DNA of 64,000 nucleotides from NCBI GenBank assembly GCA_003695765.1, contig RFHQ01000050.1, positions 18,043 to 82,042 on the forward strand. The letters are read 5' to 3'. Positions 18,703-29,381 of the stretch are shown piece after piece. Every line of letters begins with the position of its first letter. Position 1 is the stretch's first letter. The notes under the pieces are model-generated. The model had not been told where the DNA came from. It saw only the letters and a program-made list of their open reading frames with translations, and made no database searches. The stretch is from Gammaproteobacteria bacterium (GTDB lineage: Bacteria > Pseudomonadota > Gammaproteobacteria > Steroidobacterales > GCA-2729495). Both the position numbers and the translations under genes were made by a program.

Positions 18703-21449
18703 CCGTCGTCGCCAGCGGCTGCGGGCGCCGCAAGCGGTTTGCCGTCGGCATCGATCTGGCGGATCCCGCTGAAGCCGAGATCGCCGAGCGTCGGTTCGAT
18801 GACGGCGCGGTCGCCGACCACGACCCAGACGAGCTGCCCTGGCTGCACCAGCCGGTGGGCGGCGGCGTTGACGGATTCCAGGTCCAGCGCGCGCAGCTGG
18901 TCGTCGTAGCGGTCCCAGTAATCGTCCGGCAGGCGGAAGCGGACGATCTCGCCGATTGAGTCCAGCACGCTGCGGGCCGCTTCCCAGCGCCCGGGAAGCG
19001 ACAGGGTGTTGCTGCGGATCACCGTGTCGAGCTCGGCGGCCGAGATCGGACGTTGCCCGGCGATATCCCGGTATTCCTTCTGCAATTCGGCGATCGCCTC
19101 CCGCGTCCGATCGGTCTGCACCTGCGCGTAGGCCAGCCAGGGCCGCTGGCCGCGGGCATCGACGACCAGGCTGTAGGCGCCGTAGGACCAGTGCTTGTCC
19201 TCGCGCAGGTTCATGTTGATCCGGCCGCTGGACAGTCCGCCGAAGACGTCGTTCAGCGCGATGATCTGGATCTCGTCCGGGTTGTCCTTCGGCGGCAGCA
19301 ACTGGCCGACGAAGATCACCGACTGGTCGGCGCCCGGCCGGTCGACGAGATAGAGCCATCGCTCTCGCGGCGGCGGTGCGACGTCGAGCCGTTTCGCCGG
19401 GGACTCGCCCGGTGTCCAGTCGCCGAACAGCTTCTCCAGCTGCGCCAGCAAATGCTGCCGGTCCACATCGCCGACGACCACGAGGCTGGCCCGGTTCGGC
19501 CGCAGCCAGGTCCGGTGGAAGGCCTTAAGGTCGTCACGGCCGATCGCGAGCACATCGGCCTCGGTGCCGGAGCCTGTCAGCGGCTGCGCGTAGGGGTGGC
19601 CCTCGCCGTAGAGCAGGCGCGGCAGCACGCGCAGGGCCATCGAGACCGGCTGGTTCTTTTCCTGCTGTATCCGGGCGAGCGCGATGCGTCGCTGGCGTTC
19701 CAGTTCCTCGGCCGGAAAGGCCGGATTGCGCACGACATCGGCAAAGACGTCCAGCGACTCGTCCAGCCGCTCGGCCAAGGCGCTCATCGACACCGTGGCA
19801 TCGTCGAGCCGTGCGCGGGCATCCAGCTCGGCGCCGAGCATTGCCAGTTCCTCGCTGATCTCGAGCGCGCTGCGCTTGCCGGTGCCCTCGTCCAGCATGG
19901 CCATGACCAGCGACGAGGTGCCGGGGCGCGCGTACTGGTCGGCGGCGAAGCCCGAATCGACGATCAGGGAGATTTCGACCAGCGGCAGCTCATGGCGCTC
20001 GGCGATGATGACTTCCATGCCGTTGCTCAGCCGCTCGCGGCTGAATTCGGGAAAGCCGACGTCCGGCAACGGTTCCGGCTGCGGCGGGCCGGCGTCGCGG
20101 TCGACGGCCGGCTCGCCGGCCTGCAGCGCCGGGTATGGCTGGACTTCGAGGACCAGGGCGCCCTGGTCGAGCCAGCGGGCCGCAGCTTCGCGCAGATCCT
20201 CGGGCGTGGCCGAGTCGATATCGGCCAGCTGCCGCCGGTAGGCGGCCGGATCGCCGGCGTAGACGGCGCCGCGGGCCAGAATGCCGGACTTGCCGCCGTA
20301 GCCCCCGACCTTCTCGATGCCGCGCAGGAAGGCCGCGCGGTATTCGGTACGGACACGGTCGAGCTCGCGCCGTGTCGGTCCGTCGGCGATGAAGCGGGCC
20401 AGTTCCTCGCGGGCGGCCCGCTCCAGCGGCGCCAGGTCGGGGTCGCCGGGCGGTGCCGACACCGTCAGATAGCTGATGCCGGCGATTTCCAGCGGCATGG
20501 TCGCCAGCGAGGCGTCGGTGGCGATCTGCTCGCGGTAGACCAGCCGCTCGTAGAGCCGGGAATTCTTGCCGCCGCCGATGATCTGGGCCGCCAGCGCCAG
20601 TAGCTGCGCATCGCGGCTGCCCCAGGCGGGTCCGGTCCAGGCCATGTACAGCCTCGCCTGCGGCACGCGGTCCTGCATGGTCATGCGGCGTTCGGCCGCG
20701 TGCCGCGGGATCCATTGCTGCGGCCGGCTCAAGGGCGGTCCGGGCGGGATCTCGGCGAAGTAGCGTTCGACCCTGGCGAATGCGTCCTCGGTATCGACAT
20801 CGCCGGCGATCACCAGCACCGCGTTGTTCGGCCCGTACCAGGTCTCGAACCACTGGCGGACGTCGTCCAGCGTGGCCGCGTCGAGGTCCTCCATCGAGCC
20901 GATGGTCTCCCAGGAATAGGGGTGTTCCTCGGGAAACAGCTGCGGCAGCATCAGCTGGAAGACCTTGCCGTAGGGCTGGTTATCGCCCTGCCGTTTTTCG
21001 TTCTGGACGACGCCGCGCTGCTCGTCGAGCTTGTCCTGCGTGATCGCGCCGATGAAATGCCCCATGCGATCCGACTCCAGCCACAACACGGTATCCAGGG
21101 CATTGCGCGGAACGGTGGCGAAATAGTTGGTGCGATCGAACCAGGTCGTGGCGTTCAGGTCGGTCGCGCCCAGTTCTTGCAGAAAGGGCAACAGTTCGGC
21201 ATCCAGGTGCTCCGTGCCCTGAAACATCAGGTGCTCGAACAGGTGCGCGAAACCGGTGCGGCCGCGCGACTCGTTCTTGGAGCCGACGTGATACCAGACG
21301 TTGACGGCGACGATCGGCGCCTTGTGGTCCTCGTGCACGATCACGCGCAGGCCGTTCTCCAGCGTGCGGGCTTCGAAGGGAATGTCGACGGCGGCGGTTG
21401 CCAGGACAGGCAGCAGAAAAATGGGCAGCAAGGCAAGGCGACGCAACAT
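18699..21449 (-). CDS. M16 family zinc peptidase (two tandem domains)
   Basis: HLFEHLMFQGTEHL (HxxEH), signal peptide, second M16-like half. Confidence 0.93.
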   Translation of the reverse strand: MLRRLALLPIFLLPVLATAAVDIPFEARTLENGLRVIVHEDHKAPIVAVNVWYHVGSKNESRGRTGFAHLFEHLMFQGTEHLDAELLPFLQELGATDLNATTWFDRTNYFATVPRNALDTVLWLESDRMGHFIGAITQDKLDEQRGVVQNEKRQGDNQPYGKVFQLMLPQLFPEEHPYSWETIGSMEDLDAATLDDVRQWFETWYGPNNAVLVIAGDVDTEDAFARVERYFAEIPPGPPLSRPQQWIPRHAAERRMTMQDRVPQARLYMAWTGPAWGSRDAQLLALAAQIIGGGKNSRLYERLVYREQIATDASLATMPLEIAGISYLTVSAPPGDPDLAPLERAAREELARFIADGPTRRELDRVRTEYRAAFLRGIEKVGGYGGKSGILARGAVYAGDPAAYRRQLADIDSATPEDLREAAARWLDQGALVLEVQPYPALQAGEPAVDRDAGPPQPEPLPDVGFPEFSRERLSNGMEVIIAERHELPLVEISLIVDSGFAADQYARPGTSSLVMAMLDEGTGKRSALEISEELAMLGAELDARARLDDATVSMSALAERLDESLDVFADVVRNPAFPAEELERQRRIALARIQQEKNQPVSMALRVLPRLLYGEGHPYAQPLTGSGTEADVLAIGRDDLKAFHRTWLRPNRASLVVVGDVDRQHLLAQLEKLFGDWTPGESPAKRLDVAPPPRERWLYLVDRPGADQSVIFVGQLLPPKDNPDEIQIIALNDVFGGLSSGRINMNLREDKHWSYGAYSLVVDARGQRPWLAYAQVQTDRTREAIAELQKEYRDIAGQRPISAAELDTVIRSNTLSLPGRWEAARSVLDSIGEIVRFRLPDDYWDRYDDQLRALDLESVNAAAHRLVQPGQLVWVVVGDRAVIEPTLGDLGFSGIRQIDADGKPLAAPAAAGDDG

Positions 21450-21541
21450 CAGAGACTCCAGATCCGTTGAAAATGGCCGCGGGGCCGCTCGGGCGATCCA
21501 GTATACTGCCCGCGGGCACTGGCCCCCAGCGGCGGAGCGAG

Positions 21542-22888
21542 ATGGCGAACGACGGCCTGCTGATCACCAATGCGCGACTCGTCAACGAAGGCCGGATCTT
21601 CGACGCCGACCTGCGCATCGGTGGCGGGCGCATCGACGAAATCGGCGGCGGTCTGACCCCGCGGTCCGGCGAGCCGGTGCTGGATGCGAATGGCCGCTAC
21701 CTGTTGCCCGGCTGCATCGACGATCAGGTGCATTTCCGTGAGCCGGGCCTGACGCACAAGGGCGACATCGCCAGCGAATCGGCCGCGGCCGTGGCCGGCG
21801 GCATCACCAGTTTCATGGACATGCCGAATGTCCGGCCGCCCACGACCGACCGCGAGGCGCTCGCGGCCAAGTACGCGCTGGCCCGCGGCCGGGCCCGCGC
21901 GAACTACGCCTTCTATCTGGGTGCGACGAACGACAATCTCGATGAGCTGCGCGCGGTCACGCCGGCCGAGTGCTGCGGCATCAAGTGCTTCATGGGCGCC
22001 TCGACCGGCAATATGCTGGTGGACGACCCGGAGGTGCTGGAGCGCCTGTTCTCCGATGCGCCGGTGCTGCTGGTGACGCATTGCGAAGATTCGCCGACGA
22101 TCCGCGCCAACGAGGCGGCGGCCCGCGAACGCTATGGCGACGACGTCCCGCTGAGCGAGCACCCGAGGATCCGCTCGGCCGAGGCCTGCTACAAGTCTTC
22201 ATCGCTGGCCGTGGAACTCGCGCGGCGGCACGACACCCGGCTGCACGTGCTGCACCTGACGACTGCCCGCGAGATGGAACTGTTCACGCCGGGCCCCGTT
22301 ACCGGCAAGCGGATCACGGCCGAAGTCTGCGTGCATCACCTGTACTTCGACGCCAGCGACTATGCGCGCCTCGGCACGCGCATCAAGTGCAACCCGGCGA
22401 TCAAGACGGCGGCCGATCGGGAAGCCTTGCTGGAAGCGGTGCGCGACGGCCGTATCGACGTGATCGCGACCGACCACGCGCCGCACACGCTGGCCGAAAA
22501 GGCCGGCAATTACTTCGAGGCCCCGGCGGGGCTGCCGCTGGTGCAACACGCTCTGCAATGCGTGCTGGAGCACGTCCACGACGGCCGCCTGTCGCTGGAG
22601 CTCGTGGTCGAGCGCATGAGCCACCAGGTCGCCGAACTGTTCGGCATCCGCGATCGTGGCTATCTGCGCGAGGGTTACTGGGCCGACCTCGTGCTGGTCG
22701 ACATGCAGCAGGGCGAACCGGCCAGTGATGCGGGGGAGCTGGCGCGTTGCGGGTGGACGCCCTTCGACGGCCTCGAGTTTCGCTCGCGCATCGCGACGAC
22801 CTGGGTCAACGGCGTGATTGCCTGGCAGGACGGGCAGTTGACCGGTGCCGTTCCGGGCCAGCGCCTGGCCTGCAACGCCGCCCGCTAA
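21542..22888 (+). CDS. dihydroorotase / class I amidohydrolase
   Basis: DDQVHFREPGLTHKGDIASES metal motif, IATDHAPHTLAEK. Confidence 0.88.
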   Translation: MANDGLLITNARLVNEGRIFDADLRIGGGRIDEIGGGLTPRSGEPVLDANGRYLLPGCIDDQVHFREPGLTHKGDIASESAAAVAGGITSFMDMPNVRPPTTDREALAAKYALARGRARANYAFYLGATNDNLDELRAVTPAECCGIKCFMGASTGNMLVDDPEVLERLFSDAPVLLVTHCEDSPTIRANEAAARERYGDDVPLSEHPRIRSAEACYKSSSLAVELARRHDTRLHVLHLTTAREMELFTPGPVTGKRITAEVCVHHLYFDASDYARLGTRIKCNPAIKTAADREALLEAVRDGRIDVIATDHAPHTLAEKAGNYFEAPAGLPLVQHALQCVLEHVHDGRLSLELVVERMSHQVAELFGIRDRGYLREGYWADLVLVDMQQGEPASDAGELARCGWTPFDGLEFRSRIATTWVNGVIAWQDGQLTGAVPGQRLACNAAR

Positions 22889-22972
22889 GCGAACCGGGCG
22901 GTGGCCCGCCGCTGTGATCAATTGCAGGACGGCTGACTCCGAAAGGGTCGCGGCCGCGAATCCTTCTCCGAG

Positions 22973-24394
22973 ATGCCCGCTTCGTCCGCAGCCCCGGTTA
23001 TCGTTTGGTTCCGCCAGGACCTGCGACTCGCCGACAATCCGGCGCTGACGGCGGCCGTTGCCAGCGGCCAACCGGTGCTGCCCGTCTATGTCCTGGACGA
23101 CGAGAATGCCGGTCCTGCTGCGATGGGCGGCGCCAGTCGCTGGTGGCTGCATCACAGCCTGGCGGCGCTGAACGAATCGCTCGACGGTCGTCTGTGCTGC
23201 CTGCGCGGAGCGGCCAATCGACTGGTGCCGGAGCTGGCACGCGCCAGCGGAGCCACGGCGGTTCATGTCAACCGCTGTGTCGAGCCCTGGCGCCGGGAGC
23301 GCGACCGCGAGGTGGCCGCCGCGCTAGGGCGGGACGGGATCGACTGGCGGGCCAGTGTGGGCAGTACGCTGTTCGATCCGGAGCAGGTCGCCAAGGCGGA
23401 CGGCAGCCCGTACCGCGTGTTCACGCCCTTCTACCGCAAGGGTTGCCTCACGGCTGCGCCAGCGCCGCGAACCCCGCTGGCGGCGCCCGGCAGCTTCTCG
23501 ATCTTCGACTGGGATGGTGGTACCGGTGTCGACGGACTGGCGCTGCTGCCGCGGGTGGCCTGGTATCGTGGCATAGAGCGCGCCTGGCAGGTCGGTGAAC
23601 GGGCGGCTGGGCAACGCCTGGCCGAGTTCCTCGAACATGGCCTGTCCGGCTATCGCGATGGTCGCGATCGGCCGGACCGCGAGCAGGTATCGCGGCTGTC
23701 ACCGCACCTGCACTTCGGCGAAATCTCGCCGAACAAGGTCTGGTACTCGGTGCTGCCGCTGGCCAATGACGCCCGCATCAGCGCGGACGTGGATCGCTTC
23801 ATGAGCGAGCTCGGCTGGCGCGAATTCTCCTATTACCTGCTCTGGCACTGGCCGGAGCTGCCGGCGGAGAACCTGCAGAAGAAATTCGACCGCTTTCCCT
23901 GGCAGCAGGAGCCGGATCTGTTGGCACGCTGGTGCCGCGGGCAGACCGGTTACCCGATGGTCGATGCCGGCATGCGCGAACTCTGGCAGACCGGTTATAT
24001 GCACAATCGCGTGCGGATGATCGTCGCCTCGTTCCTGGTCAAGAATCTACTGATCGACTGGCGCCAGGGCGCCGCATGGTTCTGGGACACGCTGGTCGAT
24101 GCGGACCTGGCCAACAACAGCGCGAGTTGGCAATGGGTTGCCGGTTGCGGCGCCGATGCGGCACCGTATTTCCGCATCTTCAACCCGGTGACGCAGGGCC
24201 GGAAGTTCGACCCGCATGGCAGCTACCTGCGCCGCTTCCTGCCGGAACTGGCGGCGCTGGATACGCGCTATCTGCACGCGCCCTGGGAGGCGCCGGCGGC
24301 GCTGCGTGAGGGTCTCGATTATCCCGAGCCGATGGTCGAGCTGAAGGCCTCGCGCGAACGCGCGCTCGCGGCCTTCCGCTCGCTCACTCGCTGA
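22973..24394 (+). CDS. phrB: deoxyribodipyrimidine photo-lyase (class I, cryptochrome/photolyase family)
   Basis: VIVWFRQDLRLADNPAL; NNSASWQWVAGCGADAAPYFRIFNPVTQGRKFD. Confidence 0.95.
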   Translation: MPASSAAPVIVWFRQDLRLADNPALTAAVASGQPVLPVYVLDDENAGPAAMGGASRWWLHHSLAALNESLDGRLCCLRGAANRLVPELARASGATAVHVNRCVEPWRRERDREVAAALGRDGIDWRASVGSTLFDPEQVAKADGSPYRVFTPFYRKGCLTAAPAPRTPLAAPGSFSIFDWDGGTGVDGLALLPRVAWYRGIERAWQVGERAAGQRLAEFLEHGLSGYRDGRDRPDREQVSRLSPHLHFGEISPNKVWYSVLPLANDARISADVDRFMSELGWREFSYYLLWHWPELPAENLQKKFDRFPWQQEPDLLARWCRGQTGYPMVDAGMRELWQTGYMHNRVRMIVASFLVKNLLIDWRQGAAWFWDTLVDADLANNSASWQWVAGCGADAAPYFRIFNPVTQGRKFDPHGSYLRRFLPELAALDTRYLHAPWEAPAALREGLDYPEPMVELKASRERALAAFRSLTR

Positions 24395-24416
24395 ATACCG
24401 CCGACGCGCCTGCGCG

Positions 24417-25487
24417 TCAGATCAGGCCGGCCCTGGCCAGCTTTTCGATGTCGGCGCGCTGGCGCTGCTCGAAGTCCCCGCGCCGCGGTTCGATCACTTC
24501 GTCATTGCGCAGCAGGCCGTTCGGCTCGCGGAAGCGGCTGGCGAGGTAGCTCTCGGCATAGGCCTGGAAGGGCTGGCGCGACAGCATGTTGATCAGGCCG
24601 GTCCGGCGGCGGGCTGCGCGCAATGCGGCGATGTCGATGGTCGCATTGGCCACCATGGACTCACCGCCGGGCATGGCTTCGGCCAGCACCTGGCCGTGGT
24701 AGTCGACGACCTTGGACATGCCGGTGGTCGATTCCGCCGGCACCGGGTTGTCCAGCAGCGCCGCGGAGTTGGCCGAGACCACGTAAGCCAGGTTCTCGAT
24801 GGCCCGGGCGCGGCGCGCGATCTCCTTGATCGAGTCCTGCGGCGTGCCGGCTTCGCTGGTCGGGTGAATGAACAGTTCGGCACCGCGCATCGCGTGGCAG
24901 CGCGCGATCTCCGGATACAGGATCTCCTCGGACGCGATCGCCGCGATGCGGCCCAGCGGCGTGTCCGCGACCGGGAAGACGCCATCCAGCCCGTACAGGT
25001 CCAGGTATCGATCCCAGACGTCGTACGGGGTCGGGGCGCTGAGCGAGATCAGCCGGCGATAGCGCAGCAGGCAGTCGCCGTCCGGACCGAACAGGAAGCA
25101 GGCCTGGAAGTACAGGCTCGGGAAGTTCGGGTCGATTTCGTAGGCGTTGCCCGCCAGGTAGATGCCCAGGTCGCTGGCGATCGCGGCCAGGGCCGCATAT
25201 TCCGGGCCATCGATCTCCAGGGCCGCCTTGTCGCGCCACTCGGCCACCGACTCGCCCATCGGGAAACCGGTCAGGAAGTATTCCGGCAGCAGAACCAGCG
25301 CCGCGTCCTCGCCGCTGTACTGGCGGATGAAGGCCTTGCTGCCGGCGATCGCCCGGCGCAGGCGCCCGAGGCTCTCGCTCATTCTGGCGCGGGCGCTGGC
25401 GCGGTCCGGGCAGCTGTTGACGCAGTGGGTCGCTATCTGGAGGGCCAGTGCGCTGTAGCGCTGCGGCGCGGGCTGCTGCTCGTTCAT
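24417..25487 (-). CDS. carbon-nitrogen hydrolase (nitrilase) superfamily protein with non-canonical catalytic residues
   Basis: LVLLPEYFLTG (Glu), RYRRLISL (Lys position is Arg), IASEEILYPEIAR (Cys position is Ser). Confidence 0.85.
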   Translation of the reverse strand: MNEQQPAPQRYSALALQIATHCVNSCPDRASARARMSESLGRLRRAIAGSKAFIRQYSGEDAALVLLPEYFLTGFPMGESVAEWRDKAALEIDGPEYAALAAIASDLGIYLAGNAYEIDPNFPSLYFQACFLFGPDGDCLLRYRRLISLSAPTPYDVWDRYLDLYGLDGVFPVADTPLGRIAAIASEEILYPEIARCHAMRGAELFIHPTSEAGTPQDSIKEIARRARAIENLAYVVSANSAALLDNPVPAESTTGMSKVVDYHGQVLAEAMPGGESMVANATIDIAALRAARRRTGLINMLSRQPFQAYAESYLASRFREPNGLLRNDEVIEPRRGDFEQRQRADIEKLARAGLI

Positions 25488-25654
25488 GCTGCCATCCTGC
25501 CGGCCGCGCCGGTCTGCGGTGGGGGAGGCGCGATTCTTCCATCCCCGGCCTGGGGCGTGTCAACCGTCACGCATTGCGGGCTCGCGGCTATGTATAATTC
25601 GCCCTTGTTTCGTGGCCTGGCGGGCCGGTTGCCTGCCGCGGAGTCGCTGCGCCA

Positions 25655-27472
25655 ATGAAGCCGACGGATATCTCGAATCCGGATTATTTCCACAGGGTCG
25701 TGGACTGCCAGTGGGCCTGCCCGGCGCACACCGATGTCCCCGGCTACATCCGCCTGATCGCCCAAGGCCGCTTCACCGACGCCTACATGCTGAACCGCAA
25801 GTCCAACGTGTTTCCCGGCATCCTCGGGCGGGTCTGCGACCGGCCCTGCGAGCCGGCCTGCCGGCGCGGCCGCGTCGACGAGAAGCCGGTCGCGATCTGC
25901 CGCCTGAAGCGCGTGGCCGCGGACAACCGCGAGGACGTGCGCGACCGCCTGCCGAAGATTCCGCAGCAGAAGAATGGCAAGCGCGTGGCGCTGGTCGGCG
26001 CCGGCTGCGCGTCGCTGGCGGTGGCCAACGACCTGATGCCGCTGGGCTACGAATGCGTGATGTTCGAGGCGCTGGACAAGCCGGGCGGGCTGATGCGCTC
26101 CAACATCCCGGCGTTCCGCCTGCCGGTCGAAGTGCTGGACGAAGAGATCAACATGATCCTCGACATGGGCGTAGATCTGCGCCTGAACACGCCGATCACC
26201 AGCATGAAGGCCCTGCTGGAAGAGGACTACGACGCCGTTTTCGTCGGCACCGGCGCTCCGAAAGGCAAGAATCTCGAGATTCCGGGGCGCTACGATGATC
26301 CGGAGCACGTCCACATCGGCATCGAGTGGCTGGAGTCCGTCGCCTTCGGGCACATCGACAAGATCGGCGAGCGGGTACTGATCATCGGCGTCGGCAACAC
26401 GGCGATGGACTGCTGCCGGACCTCGTTGCGGCTGGGCGCCAAGGACGTGAAGGTGATGGCGCGCAAGCCGCGGGGTTTCTTCAAGGCCTCGGAGTGGGAG
26501 CTGGAAGACGCCGAGGAAGAGCATGTCGAGATCGTCGTCAATCATTCCCCGAAGGAGTTCGTCGTCGAGGACGGCAAGCTGGTCGGCATGAAATTCGACC
26601 TGATGGAATACGACCTCGACGAGCGCGGCCGGATCACCGACAGCCGCGTCGTGGGCGAGGAATTTCTGCCCTGCGACGATGTCGTGCTGGCGATCGGTCA
26701 GGAGAACGCCTTCCCGTGGATCGAGCGCGACATCGGCATCGAGTTCGACAAGTGGGACGTGCCGGTGGTCGACCGGCGGACCTATGAATCCACGCGCAAG
26801 GGCGTGTTCTTCGGTGGTGACGCGGCCTTCGGGCCGGAGAACATCATCTGGGCGGTCGAGCACGCGCACCAGGCGGCGATCTCGATCCACAAGCACTGTC
26901 ACGGCGAGAATGTCGCCGACCGCCTGCCTGACGGCATGCATCTGACCAGCACCAAGATGGGCATCCACGAGTGGAGCTACTCGAACGACTACGAGCAGGC
27001 CGAGCGGATGCTGGTGCCGCATGTCGGCCTTGCGGAGCGCTTCCGCCGCCTGGACATCGAAGTCGAGCTGGGCTTCAGTGCCGAGCAGGCAGCGGTCGAA
27101 GTCGAACGCTGCCTGAATTGCGACATCCAGACCGTCTTCACGGCCAAGCTCTGCATCGAGTGCGATGCCTGCATCGATGTCTGCCCGGTGGATTGCCTGA
27201 CGATCACGGCGAACGGACCGGAAGAGGAACTGCGGGGGCGGCTGAGCGCGCCGGCGCAGAACCTCGAGCAGCCGCTGTACGTGTCGGCCGAGTTGCCGCA
27301 GACCGGCCGAGTCATGGTCAAGGACGAGGACCTGTGCGTGCACTGCGGCCTGTGTGCCGAACGCTGCCCGACCGGCGCCTGGGACATGCAGGAGTTCACC
27401 CTCTATCATCCGCATGTCGAGGACGAGATCGCGCCGGTCGCGCCGGACAAGGTCCGCAAGTACGGCACCTGA
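25655..27472 (+). CDS. GltD-like NAD(P)/FAD oxidoreductase fused to 4Fe-4S ferredoxin domains
   Basis: KRVALVGAGCASLAVANDL, GERVLIIGVGNTAMDC, CIECDACIDVCPVDC and CVHCGLCAERCPTGAW. Confidence 0.9.
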   Translation: MKPTDISNPDYFHRVVDCQWACPAHTDVPGYIRLIAQGRFTDAYMLNRKSNVFPGILGRVCDRPCEPACRRGRVDEKPVAICRLKRVAADNREDVRDRLPKIPQQKNGKRVALVGAGCASLAVANDLMPLGYECVMFEALDKPGGLMRSNIPAFRLPVEVLDEEINMILDMGVDLRLNTPITSMKALLEEDYDAVFVGTGAPKGKNLEIPGRYDDPEHVHIGIEWLESVAFGHIDKIGERVLIIGVGNTAMDCCRTSLRLGAKDVKVMARKPRGFFKASEWELEDAEEEHVEIVVNHSPKEFVVEDGKLVGMKFDLMEYDLDERGRITDSRVVGEEFLPCDDVVLAIGQENAFPWIERDIGIEFDKWDVPVVDRRTYESTRKGVFFGGDAAFGPENIIWAVEHAHQAAISIHKHCHGENVADRLPDGMHLTSTKMGIHEWSYSNDYEQAERMLVPHVGLAERFRRLDIEVELGFSAEQAAVEVERCLNCDIQTVFTAKLCIECDACIDVCPVDCLTITANGPEEELRGRLSAPAQNLEQPLYVSAELPQTGRVMVKDEDLCVHCGLCAERCPTGAWDMQEFTLYHPHVEDEIAPVAPDKVRKYGT

Positions 27473-27569
27473 GGAGCCATTCCGGATTCCAGCCTTCCAG
27501 GACGGATAGACCCCAGCACCGAATATCCCCGGCATTCCGCCCAGTCACCAGCGAGAGCGCAGCCCTGTC

Positions 27570-29381
27570 ATGAGTACGGGACCGAAAGACAACGATTTCA
27601 CGATCAAGATCGCCAACGTGAACGGCACCGGCTCGGCCAGCGCCAATGCGCTGTTGATGAAGGTGTTTTTCCGCATGGGCATCCCGGTCGTCGGCAAGAA
27701 CTATTTTCCATCGAACATCCAGGGACTGCCGACCTGGTACGAGATCCGCGTCAGCGGCGATGGCCACCTCGGGCGCTCGGGGCGGGTCGACCTGATGATC
27801 GCGATGAATGCGGAGACCTACCAGAAAGACCTGCACGAACTGGCGCCCGGCGGTTACCTGATCTACGACTCCACCTGGCCCCGCCACCGGCAGCTGAAGC
27901 GCGACGATGTCCACATTCTGGGGATTCCGCTGGCGCGCATGTGCAACGAGCATTTCGACACGGCGCGCGCGCGCGTGTTGATGAAAAACGTCGCCTATGT
28001 CGGCGCGGTGGCCGCATTGCTGGACCTGGACATGGAGGTCATCCGCGAGGCGCTGCAGCGGACCTTCGCGTCCAAGCAGCACCTGATCGATGCGAATCTA
28101 ACGGCCATCGACCTCGGCTACAACTACGCTCGCGAACATTTCCAGTGCCCGCTGCCGTTCCGCGCGCGGCCGATGGATGCGACCGCCGGTCACATCATGA
28201 TCGACGGCAATACCGCGACAGCGCTCGGCTGCCTGTATGCCGGAGCCACCGTCGGTGCCTGGTATCCGATCACGCCGTCGACCTCGGTCATGGATGCCTT
28301 CAAGAGTTTCGCCGAGAAATACCGGCGTGACCCCGATAGCGACGAGCGCAATTTCGTGATCCTGCAGGCCGAGGACGAACTGGCCGCGATCGGCATGGTG
28401 CTCGGCGCCAACTGGAACGGCGCGCGCGCCTTCACGCCGACCAGCGGCCCCGGCATTTCGCTGATGAGCGAGTTCCTTGGCTACGGCTATTTCACCGAGA
28501 TTCCCGCCGTGGTCATCGACGTGCAGCGTTGCGGGCCGTCCACCGGCATGCCGACGCGCACCCAGCAGGCCGACATCATGGCCTGCGCCTACGCTTCGCA
28601 TGGCGATACCCGCCATATCCTGCTGTTCCCGGCCAATCCGGAGGAATGCTTCTATATGGCCGTGCAGGCCTTCGATCTGGCCGAGCGCATGCAGACGCCG
28701 GTGATCATGCTGACCGACCTGGATATCGGCATGAACGACTGGATGTGCCGCGAACTCGACTGGGACGATGCCTACCAGCCGGACCGGGGCAAGGTGCTGG
28801 ACGCGGCGGCACTGGAGAAGATGGCCAGTTTCCATCGTTATCTGGACGTGGATGCCGATGCTATCCCGTATCGGACCTTCCCTGGCGAGCACCCGCGCGG
28901 CGCCTATTTCACCCGCGGCTCCGGGCACAACATGTATGGCGCCTACACCGAGGATGCGCGTGAGTATCAGGAAGTCGTCGACCGGCTGCGCCGCAAGTGG
29001 GAGACGGCCAAGCGTTACGTCCCGGAGCCGATCGTCGAATACAGTGAGAAATACCGCAGTGGCATCATCTCGCTGGGCAGTTGCAACGACGCGGTGCAGG
29101 AGGCGCGTGCCCGCCTGCGCGACGCCGGTGTTGGCACCAATTACCTGCGCGTGCGGGCCTTCCCCTTCACCGACGAGGTCCAGCAGTTCATCGACGCGCA
29201 CGAGCGCATCTATGTCGTCGAGCAGAACCGCGACGCGCAACTGCGCAGCCTGCTGCTGCTGGAAACCCGCTGCGACCAGGACCGGCTGATCCCGGTGCTG
29301 CACTACAACGGCCTGCCGATCGATGCCGCGGCCGTCACTGACGCCATCAACGAAGACCTGCAGAAAGGAGTGGCGGCATGA
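27570..29381 (+). CDS. 2-oxoacid:acceptor oxidoreductase, fused gamma-alpha subunit
   Basis: N-term gamma-like KIANVNGTGSASANALLMKVFFRMGIPVVGKNYFPSNIQGLPTWYEIR; YPITPSTSVMD alpha motif. Confidence 0.92.
   Translation: MSTGPKDNDFTIKIANVNGTGSASANALLMKVFFRMGIPVVGKNYFPSNIQGLPTWYEIRVSGDGHLGRSGRVDLMIAMNAETYQKDLHELAPGGYLIYDSTWPRHRQLKRDDVHILGIPLARMCNEHFDTARARVLMKNVAYVGAVAALLDLDMEVIREALQRTFASKQHLIDANLTAIDLGYNYAREHFQCPLPFRARPMDATAGHIMIDGNTATALGCLYAGATVGAWYPITPSTSVMDAFKSFAEKYRRDPDSDERNFVILQAEDELAAIGMVLGANWNGARAFTPTSGPGISLMSEFLGYGYFTEIPAVVIDVQRCGPSTGMPTRTQQADIMACAYASHGDTRHILLFPANPEECFYMAVQAFDLAERMQTPVIMLTDLDIGMNDWMCRELDWDDAYQPDRGKVLDAAALEKMASFHRYLDVDADAIPYRTFPGEHPRGAYFTRGSGHNMYGAYTEDAREYQEVVDRLRRKWETAKRYVPEPIVEYSEKYRSGIISLGSCNDAVQEARARLRDAGVGTNYLRVRAFPFTDEVQQFIDAHERIYVVEQNRDAQLRSLLLLETRCDQDRLIPVLHYNGLPIDAAAVTDAINEDLQKGVAA

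Noticed and set aside
25574-25598. Sigma-70 promoter TTGCGG...TATAAT before the GltD-like gene
   Set aside because: The -10 match is good but the spacer to TTGCGG is only 13 nt; not strong enough to list as a feature
25484-27535. 683-aa minus-strand ORF
   Set aside because: Complementary to the GltD/ferredoxin gene; shadow ORF rich in Arg/His/Asp with no recognisable motif
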